DNA of 64,000 bases, taken from NCBI RefSeq assembly GCF_013368755.1, contig NC_049564.1, forward strand, positions 380,001 to 444,000, written 5' to 3'. This stretch comes from Talaromyces rugulosus. Lineage: Eukaryota; Ascomycota; Eurotiomycetes; Eurotiales; Trichocomaceae. The translations under genes and the position numbers were made by a program. Below are positions 56,568-64,000 of the stretch, piece after piece (positions within the stretch are counted from its first letter, which is position 1; every line of letters begins with the position of its first letter). A model generated the notes under the pieces. The model worked only from the letters and a program-made list of their open reading frames with translations, was not told the DNA's origin and searched no databases.

Positions 56568-59500
56568 CTACTCCTCATCAGAGAAAACCTCCTCGCCACG
56601 CTTACGACGAGCCATCCTCTCCTTCTTTTTCTTTCTTTCCTCGCTCGATGTAAGCTTCTTCTTTTTCTCAACTTTAGCAACTACGTTGCCCATGGCGTCA
56701 AAAGTCTCAGCATCATTGTCTGTCTTATCAGTCTATACAACAAGTTAGCATGAGTTATCAACAAATAAAAACGGGGGGGGGGGGGCGAACCAAGCGCGTC
56801 CCAGTGCCTTGCCCCTGAATCCAATTATGCCCTGAAGGAGTCATCTTGCCGTCCAAAACAGCCCAGACTTCTTCAGTCAGGTTCTCAGTGAACTCGCGGG
56901 AGTGGGTGATGATGACAACACCACCCTCAAAGGTCTTGATGGCCTTGGAAAGAGCACCAAGAGAGTCACGGTCGAGGTAGTTAGTAGGCTCGTCGAGGAC
57001 GATCAAGTGAGGACGCTGCCACGAGCAAGCGGCGAGCACAACCTTGACACGTTGGCCACCAGACAGACCACGCATGCGAGAGTGAGAAACAAGCTCGGCG
57101 TCCAAACCAAAGTTGGCGCAGTGAACCTCAATCTCACGACGGACCAGGGGACGGAATTGACCGCTGGCGAGAGCCTCCTTCTGGTCAACCTCGGCAACCA
57201 TCTTGCCGTGAGAGGCCAAGATCTCGGTACGAGGAATCCAGGCATTGTCTTGGGTCGACATGGGAGTCCACTTTTCGCTCTTCATGCCCAAGTTGTCGCC
57301 CAGGGCAAACGAACACTCGTATTCGTAAGAGTTCTTGAACTTACGACGAGAGTGGATACCAATGACACGACGTGGGGTGCCCTCGATAGTGTAGACCTTG
57401 TCCATGGCCTTCTCGTCCTCGTCGGTGATGATCTTGTTGGCACGGTCCATGGTTTCACGGTCCTCACCAGTCTGGAAACGCCACTGAATGTACTCGGAAG
57501 GAGTAAGGTCAAGGTGGTTATCAATGTGAGCAAAAGCGTGCTGCTTGATGTAGGCGATACGAATGTTTTCGTGCTGGTAGACATCACCAGAAGTGGGGAT
57601 AAGTTCACCAGTCAGGACATTGACAAGAGTGGACTTTCCAGCACCGTTGGGACCAATGACGGCAATACGCGAGCCAAGAGAGACTTGGAAGGTAATACCG
57701 GAGATCTGGGGCTTGGGGGTACCAGGGTACTGGAAGGTCATGTTGGAGACACGGACGATGGCCTTGGCCTTGGTCTTGACACCTTCGAGGAAACCGGGCT
57801 CGGGGAACTTGAACTCCATCTCAGAGGCACCAAGCTCATAGTAAGAACGAGCAGAAGGAAGCTTCTTGACGAACTCGCTCAGGCTGCCGCGGTAGCGACG
57901 GAGCTTGAAGCGCTCGTAGTGGATGACGTGCTGGATGACGTTGTCCAAGAACTTGCTGTCGTGCGAGACAATGATGGATGTGCAGGGAGAGTTGATGAGG
58001 TACTGTTCCAACCAGATAACGTTCTTGACGTCCAAGTGGTTGGTGGGCTCGTCGAGCAGCAGAATGTCGGGTTCCTCGAAGACGGCACGGGCAAGAGCCA
58101 GCTTCATCTTCCAACCACCAGAAAGGGAGGTGATGGGGCTCTCGAATTGCTCCTGGAGGAAACCGAATTCGAGCAATCCCTTCTCGATGGCCTCGCGACC
58201 AATGGTGATACCAACGCTCTCGAGCTTCTTCTCGGTCCAGCCAATGACAGTCTGCTCAGTGTCGGCGGAGTCAAGGTCGTGCTCGACGAAGACAGTCTTG
58301 ACTTCGTCCTTCTTGGGGAAACCCTCGACCTGCTCGTTGTTGATGGCACGCATGAGGGTGGACTTGCCGGAACCGTTGGGTCCCAAAAGACCGTAACGCT
58401 GGCCACGCTTGAGACGCAGGTGAGTCTGGTTAAGAAGGATCTTAGCACCGTAAGCCAAGTTAAAGGTACAGTTGCAAAGGTCCTCGCCCTCTTCCTCGTC
58501 TTCGAGGGCTTCCTCGTCTTCAGTGCCGGTAGGGGAAGCGCGCTTGCGGAGTGTTTCGGCAATAGACTTGGCCTCGTCACCAATGAGGGCAGTGAGGTAA
58601 GGCAGGGTGTTCTCAGTCCAGATGATAGCTTGAGATTCCTTCTCGTCGATCAATTGACCGGCAATGGCGGAGATGTAGTCGATGGAGGCATCGGCGCCGG
58701 CAATCTGGGCCTTGTACTTGGGCTCGAGGATATCCTTGAGGATAGCCGAGACGGTGGAGACATCGCTGGCGTTTGAAAGCTCAGGGATCTTGCCATCCTT
58801 GACATCACCAACACGGACGAGGGTTTCGAGAGCCTGCTTGGTCTTCTCACGGGCCTCGGGGTCGGCAAGAGTGTCGTGGTTCTTGTTGAGGGCGGGCATC
58901 AACTTGGGCAAGAAAGAAGCAACGATCTGGGGATCCTCGACAAGCTTGCACATGTTGTCGACAATGACGGCCGACTTACGCTTGATGGCGGTCTCGCGCT
59001 CAGCAAGACCACGCTCAAGCAGGGGAACCATGATGGCAAGGGTAGGCTCGTGAACGTCGGTAACGAAAGTAGTGGCACCGAGCAAGTGAATAGTCTCGGG
59101 GACGTTCTCGGGCTTGGAGATACACTTGATGAGCTCAGGAATGAAACGCTCGATATCCTTGTTGACAATCAAGCCGCAGATCTTCTCCATGGTACCGTAA
59201 GCGGCCTTCTTGACCTCGGGCTTGGTGTCCCACATCGACTCGGAGATGACGGGGATCAAGTCGGGCACGAGGAAAGCAAGCTGGGCCGGGGCGGCCTCGA
59301 CGAGAGACTCGACACACTGGAGACCAGTCATCTTCTCAGGCCACTTCTGGGCGGAGAGAATGGAGTTGATGATGAAGGGAAGTGCGGCCTTGGTGGCGTT
59401 GGGGTTGATGGCCTTGACCAGGGCGAGGGCAGCCAGCTGGGCGGCGTTCTTGACGTTGGACATCTTGTCGCCAACGGCAGTGAGAGAAGGGCCGAGAAGG

Positions 59501-59820
59501 CTGACGAGGAAAGGCTCGACACCGGGAGCGACAGAGGAGTGCTCGGCAACGGCGCGGATGGCCTCGAGGGCACGCTCACGGGCGTTGGCATCCTTCTTGT
59601 TGGCGAGTTGCTTCTTGAGCGACTCGACAGCCTTGGTAGGCACGGCCTTTTCCTCGATGGGGCCGTTCAGCAGCGAGGCTAGGCTGTTGGCGTGAGTGTT
59701 GGCCTCATCAGGGGTCTTGGAGATGGAGAGGTTCTGGATGAGGGTTTCGACCAGGGCGACAGAGCTGGCGGTCTCCTTGCCGGAGACGGCGGGAACCGAG
59801 GCAACATCGACGGCAGGCAT
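56568..59820 (-). CDS. Translation elongation factor 3 (EF-3)
   Basis: Exons 56791-59820 and 56568-56732 give 1064 aa, the usual EF-3 length. The N-terminal ~300 residues form HEAT repeats. Two ABC cassettes follow: Walker [10 protein letters not shown] (~480) with signature LSGGW and [11 protein letters not shown], and Walker [10 protein letters not shown] (~722) with LSGGQ and [10 protein letters not shown]. The chromodomain-like insert lies between them. The 55-residue exon 2 supplies the lysine-rich C-terminus ([26 protein letters not shown]) that binds ribosomes. The factor is fungus-specific, hydrolyses ATP and releases E-site tRNA during elongation. The 58-nt intron has 13 consecutive C (sense strand) right after the donor. 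Codon use is strongly biased to C/G-ending codons, as in very highly expressed genes. Confidence 0.97.
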
Positions 59821-62094
59821 TTTTGCAGCGGAGTTGTGGTTGTTGTTTTTGTTGAAGGACGAAATGTTGGCGGATTAAACGGAAAAAAGACGGAACACAC
59901 AAACGTCTATCGTGGAGGGGTATCTGGAGGTTGGTGATTAAGACGGTGGCGGCCCACGTATCTGCGTTGCCACGCAAATGCGCTCTAACAGCGGCCTGGG
60001 AAAGAAAAATCTATTTGCTGTCTATGAGCAAGACAGAAAACAACAAGTCCGACCTCTAAACGAGATGGAATGAAAAACACAAGACGGTGAGAAAAGGGGA
60101 AGATGGGAGAAGAAAGAAAGGAGGGGTGCGAGAGTGGGCTGGCGAGATTATTTATCGCTGTGGCCCCTCGACGGCCCAAGAAAAAAAATTTAATTTTTTT
60201 TTCGGGCGGGCTCCGCAGCGCGTCCCCATCGGGCCTAGCGCTTCAGAGCCTGCGCCACTAGGCCCGAATAGGCGTGGCCCCGCTCAGCATAATCCGGACA
60301 TGCTCATTGGCTGCCTGCCTTGCACGTCGCTGGACGGGTCTCCTCTTGCCTTCCTGTCCAACCCACGACGGAGAAAAGTCGCCATGGATGGCGACGTCTA
60401 CGAGGAAGCCTCTGGTACACCTCACAGGCAGATACAGATAGTTTGAACTTCGGCGCCTGCGTGTCGCCCTGTCAACGACTCAGCAACTCAACGGGCCAAT
60501 AGCGGCCGTCGTCCAAGCGGCACGATGTGACAAAACAATGCACCGCTCACTGCTCGCTTCTTCTGTTATTGTTATTATTATCACCCCTTGAATGTCGATG
60601 GTCGGGTGCTTGGATCACCAGCCTCTCTGCGCGGCCTATGAGACGGGCTGCCCGGCTGGGTCCAAAATTCTATTTTTTGTTCGCCACCGGGGAGGGCTTG
60701 TTTCGGCCTGTTTCTCGATCGATACATGATGCATGGACGCAGTGGCGCAGTCTGGAGAAGACGAGAATTTTCCTTCCACAGCCTGGAAGACCAGGGATCA
60801 CCCGTCCGCATGAAGTTAACAGATGGACAACGAAAACAACGGATGAAAAAAATAGAACAACTGCAAACCCGGGTGATAACTCCGGAAATGGTCATCGGCT
60901 CTGCTGCTCGGCTTGTGACAGGGGCCTGCCTGCCTGCTAGACGCTGGACGTGGACATTGGACGGCGAATACTGAATAGCCCCCGAACGCCTAGGAAACTA
61001 GTGAACAGCAAATAACTAGGGGCTGGCTGGTTGATCTGCAGGCTCGTTATTTCTGCGGTCGCACTCGGACTACGTACTCACAACTATTACAGCTAATAAT
61101 ACCTCGGACTCGATCAACAAGGGACAGAGGCCGAAGCGACGGGAGTATGGGCATTATTGTACCTGCATAGCGACGATAGTCCAGGGTGCAGGCGCCGATT
61201 AATTTCCTGACGGGCCAACGAAGAATGAGGCCGAAATTGGAGTATCCCTAGACAGGAGACGCTAGTCTACCCCGTACTCTCTCTCCATCCGTGCTAACCA
61301 ATTTCACCCCGTACTTGACTTAAGGAAGAAAGAAGCAAAAATAGCGCGGCCCCTTATCGGCTTATCGAGCTGACCCTGGGGGGGGTTTTTTTCCATCTCA
61401 GCCCAGTCCAAGCGTAATCCTCCACATCGGCACCCCGCGAAAAGCCGGAGAAGCAACGCGAAGAAAAACCGGGCCCTCTGCCGGGCGGGTCTGGCGCAAC
61501 CTTAACCGCACTTCCTCAACTCCTGATAACGAGTACCGAGTATACCGGGCTGAGAGTGCGATGAAAGCAGCAGAGGCGGTGAGGATATTCCCCGGCGAAT
61601 CAATGTGCCAACTGGTGGTTCAGCAAAGAAAGACGGTGAGCAGAAGCAAAAAAAGACATGGTGCGACGCAGGCATGGAAAGGTGTGTGGCGGCCAGCCAA
61701 TCAAGCGTTTCCAGGCCGGACGTTGCTTTCCGGGCCATTCGCCTGAAGTCTGAACGAAGGCCGGGATTTCTTCTTGCAGTCTTGATGGCCAAAGTCAAAA
61801 CTGCGGCCGTCTCCTTTTCCGTCGACTGCAGCTTTGGAACCGACTCAATAAATAGATCGGGCAAAAATTGGAATTCTGAAACTGAAACTTACTTCCATTC
61901 CACGGCAAGTCAACCGACCGGGACTGGCCGTGTCTATCCTCGGTGCTCGGCCAGATCAAAACTTTCATCCGGTCCAGAGTATCTTGTTGAAAAAAAGTCA
62001 CGGTTAACCAGAGGAGTACAGCCAATAAAATGACGAGGATCAGGTGACATCAACACTATCCTATACGGGACTAGCTGGTAACGTGACCAGCTAT
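59821..62094. other. Long intergenic region upstream of EF-3, no gene seen
   Basis: About 2.3 kb. 59821-60180 is a purine-rich stretch (pyrimidine-rich on the other strand) that should carry the EF-3 leader and core promoter. A-then-T homopolymers lie at about 60180-60201 and a G run at about 61379-61387. Several plus-strand frames (60087-60446, 60527-60940, 61605-62033) have no domain or coding signature. Confidence 0.5.
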
Positions 62095-62117
62095 CACGTG
62101 ATATTCCTCTGACGTCA
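62095..62117. promoter_or_regulatory. CACGTG and TGACGTCA motifs upstream of the membrane-protein gene
   Basis: An E-box CACGTG (62095-62100) and a full CRE palindrome TGACGTCA (62110-62117) lie 10 bp apart, about 270 bp before the next gene. Just upstream, 7-bp arms AGCTGGT/ACCAGCT flank ACGTG. bHLH and bZIP (CREB/Atf) proteins bind such sites in fungi; use here is inferred. Confidence 0.4.
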
Positions 62118-62382
62118 GGCAGGACGAGTCAGCTGGCCATCATGAACACCTCGACTTTCTGCAGTAAACATGTTCTCAACCATTTGTCAAATCTGGCTTG
62201 GTATGGTTGAGGCAGTGGAAATGACGACATAGGAGAGAACGCCTTGCGAGCAAAGAACATGAACGCTACCGAAAACTCGCGTATAATTACTGCGATAGGT
62301 GCGGCGCAGCCCGAGATACGAGTGCCAAGCAAGATCTAGTCTTTCTAGAAAATAACTATTTAGATCTTGAGCCCGCCAAGTG

Positions 62383-63093
62383 ATGCACAGTTGTTTTTCG
62401 ATGATAGATATCGATGCGGCGGTATCACAAAACCGATATACATCATCCTCCCAGCACAGACCCAGGTGGCAGCCACCGACACCGAGAATGTGCTGCTGCT
62501 TCGAGTCCAACAAGGCCTTCAGAACCTCCGCCCTTGGCTTCCGCATCATCCTTTTCGCCAATTTGATGGCTACCATGATCTACGGCGCCGTTACGCCGTC
62601 CGAGATGGTCAAAGTCACTGCGGAACGCGTTACGCTTGCCATTACCGGCGTGTCCATGGCCGCCCAGCTATATGCCACTCTCGCCAGGTTCTCCTGTCTC
62701 CCGTACAGTTTCTGGGCAATCCTCGGATTTGACGGGATTTGCGCTGCAGGCTGGTGTGCCGCCCTCGCTGCGATGTCTTACTGGGACCGAGCGGTTGTCT
62801 ATAAACCTCGTGCCGGCGATCCGGCCGCTTGGTTCAAGTGGGCCAACCACCGCAACTCAGACACTGTTTTATCGGACGACGGGTACGGACAGTGGATTCA
62901 TATCACGTGGTGCAAGGTGGTCGTGAATGGGCAGGATAGGCTGGTTGGCAACGGTGCGGCGCGACTACAACTCCACGTGCTGATCGGCTTGTCGACCGTG
63001 TCGCTTTTGTTTACTGGGTTCACTCTCTGGTGGACGGTGCGTAGTGCGCAGTATCTCGGCTTGATTAGGAAGAGGAACCAGACGGTGGTCTGA
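62383..63093 (+). CDS. Putative four-helix membrane protein, unknown function
   Basis: The frame from the ATG at 62383 gives 236 aa. The conserved-looking part starts near Met at 62488 (MCCCFESNKAFRTSALGFRIILFANLM), so that ATG is an alternative start, giving about 201 aa. Four hydrophobic segments are visible: FRIILFANLMATMIYG, TLAITGVSMAAQLYATLA, FWAILGFDGICAAGWCAAL and LIGLSTVSLLFTGFTLWW. A long loop lies between helices 3 and 4, and a Cys-rich start (MCCCF) could be lipidated. The layout resembles MARVEL-like or other small tetraspan fungal membrane proteins. No enzyme motif is seen. Confidence 0.7.
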   Translation: MHSCFSMIDIDAAVSQNRYTSSSQHRPRWQPPTPRMCCCFESNKAFRTSALGFRIILFANLMATMIYGAVTPSEMVKVTAERVTLAITGVSMAAQLYATLARFSCLPYSFWAILGFDGICAAGWCAALAAMSYWDRAVVYKPRAGDPAAWFKWANHRNSDTVLSDDGYGQWIHITWCKVVVNGQDRLVGNGAARLQLHVLIGLSTVSLLFTGFTLWWTVRSAQYLGLIRKRNQTVV

Positions 63094-63498
63094 CCTCATC
63101 AAGTCTACGAACCATGATATAGACGGACTAGATGTATATACATTCATAGTGTTTAGACAATCAAACTTTCATTTAGAAGTATTTTAAACCCTATGTAATT
63201 AAATTATCATAACAAACTCCCTTCAACTAGATACTACGCTGCAGATTATATACTCAAAACAGGCAACAGAGAGAATGCAAACGTCATTTGGACATTGGAA
63301 CCGTACCTTTTATCCATGTCACCAGCCTGGTCAACTGGTGTTTATAGCCAGGCTTTCAATTAGGTTTAACTTCACTATATTGATTTCATTCCTCAAACTA
63401 GCCATGCATTTAAAGCCACGCCTCCAGTGCTATAAATAATCTTCACATTAGAGTCGTGATAATGCCACAAAATATAATACAAAAACATATACAGGGTA
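63094..63498. other. Intergenic between convergent genes
   Basis: AT-rich 3' flanks of the membrane-protein gene and the right-edge gene. No gene is seen. Confidence 0.5.
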
Positions 63499-64000
63499 TC
63501 ACTGCGTGCGAGATTCTACTATACGACCGTATTGGTCAACGCCATCAAACAAACAATTGGCCTCTTCACTCCTGACCGCCAGTGTCAGCGGCGGTGACCG
63601 TCGATCGGTTGGGAATTTATATCGAATCCCTTGAGGCGTTTCCACCCGCAAAGGCGAGCGATGGTAGATCTTTTCCCAGACTCGTACCATAAACCGTCGG
63701 GTGATTCGGTGCGGCCGTTCATCGACGTAGGGATCAAATGTGACCCCCTTCTGGGCTCCCTGAAGCAGAAAAGACTCAAGAGGAGACAGTTCGGTGGGAG
63801 GTGGCGTGAGAGGAGAAGGGACTTTTTGGCGTCGAACAGGGGGTCTCCATGGCACTGTCCCTCGAAGCAAACCAACTAAAATATCCCACTCGGACGGATC
63901 AAGAGGCGGAAGCACCGAGGATTTTGCGCGATTGTACCATTGCCTTTTCAGATTTCGAAGACGCACTTCGGGCATTGGCTTGAGCCAGCTGTTCAATGTG
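63499..64000 (-). CDS. Conserved-looking protein, 5' end cut by window edge
   Basis: The frame is open from the right edge to a stop at 63499 and gives at least ~165 aa. It is rich in Arg and Pro with little hydrophobic sequence: VRLRNLKRQWYNRAKSSV … DPYVDERPHRITRRFMVRVWEKIYHRSP … GIRYKFPTDRRSPPLTL. An in-frame ATG exists at 63975, but the conserved-looking sequence continues across it, so the real start is probably outside. The basic composition and spacing recall small mitochondrial LYR-type or ribosome-associated fungal proteins. I do not recognise it firmly. Confidence 0.6.
   Translation of the reverse strand, partial: TLNSWLKPMPEVRLRNLKRQWYNRAKSSVLPPLDPSEWDILVGLLRGTVPWRPPVRRQKVPSPLTPPPTELSPLESFLLQGAQKGVTFDPYVDERPHRITRRFMVRVWEKIYHRSPLRVETPQGIRYKFPTDRRSPPLTLAVRSEEANCLFDGVDQYGRIVESRTQ

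Noticed and set aside
56902..58776. 624-aa open frame on the plus strand
   Set aside because: It lies entirely antisense to EF-3. Its length follows from the extreme codon bias of that gene; it has no domain and no start context. The same holds for 58876-59682.
60527..60940. 137-aa plus-strand frame upstream of EF-3
   Set aside because: No domain, mixed composition and overlapping frames; likely chance in a GC-rich intergenic region.

Overview
The window reads as nuclear DNA of a filamentous ascomycete (Pezizomycotina, most likely Eurotiales, Aspergillus/Penicillium-like). Genes have short GT-AG introns of about 48-70 nt with CTAAC-type branch sites. The fungus-specific families seen include EF-3, Zn2Cys6 regulators, a 'tachykinin'-type Fungal_trans_2 regulator, a Jen1-type carboxylate permease and a split histone H4 gene. 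Exon joins were worked out by hand from splice signals and reading phase. For most multi-exon genes the summed coding length is an exact multiple of three.

Layout. 0-5 kb: the 5' part of a Zn2Cys6 regulator (runs off the left edge) and a secreted pepsin-like aspartic protease. 5.8-9.6 kb: a complete hAT transposon with 12-bp terminal inverted repeats, a perfect 8-bp target-site duplication and an open 834-aa transposase. 9.6-13 kb: gene-poor. 13-17.3 kb: a CBM21 glycogen-targeting subunit of protein phosphatase 1, histone H4 and a small unknown protein. 18.8-25.4 kb: the GPI inositol-deacylase (Bst1/PGAP1), a Fungal_trans_2 regulator and a small acidic protein. 26-33 kb: a hydrogen-peroxide neighbourhood (DyP peroxidase, GMC oxidoreductase, catalase). 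33.6-40.4 kb: a Jen1-like permease, a mitochondrial Irc3-like helicase and a divergent Rrn5-like SANT protein. 40.8-55 kb: an accessory locus with a TRI12-like MFS transporter, two unrelated-looking amidases, an arrestin-like protein and a very large regulator. 56.6-59.8 kb: elongation factor 3. 62-64 kb: a membrane protein and a gene cut by the right edge.

Most unusual content. (1) The regulator at 48470-52622 reads, in one unbroken spliced frame, as two complete Zn2Cys6-plus-MHR factors head to tail (1266 aa). The two halves share an intron position just after each zinc cluster, so it looks like a tandem duplication that fused. (2) Both amidase promoters carry the same ~85-bp block, which reads as a small peptide (…FSDPCKSVDTC…) whose differences in the core are all synonymous. 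Both promoters also carry a CGG-N7-CCG site. (3) The catalase gene needs an 8-nt micro-exon to restore its FWDFH core. (4) The hAT element appears intact. The MFS transporter, two amidases, tandem regulator and shared promoter parts together suggest a co-regulated amide-handling locus; its substrate cannot be read from sequence.
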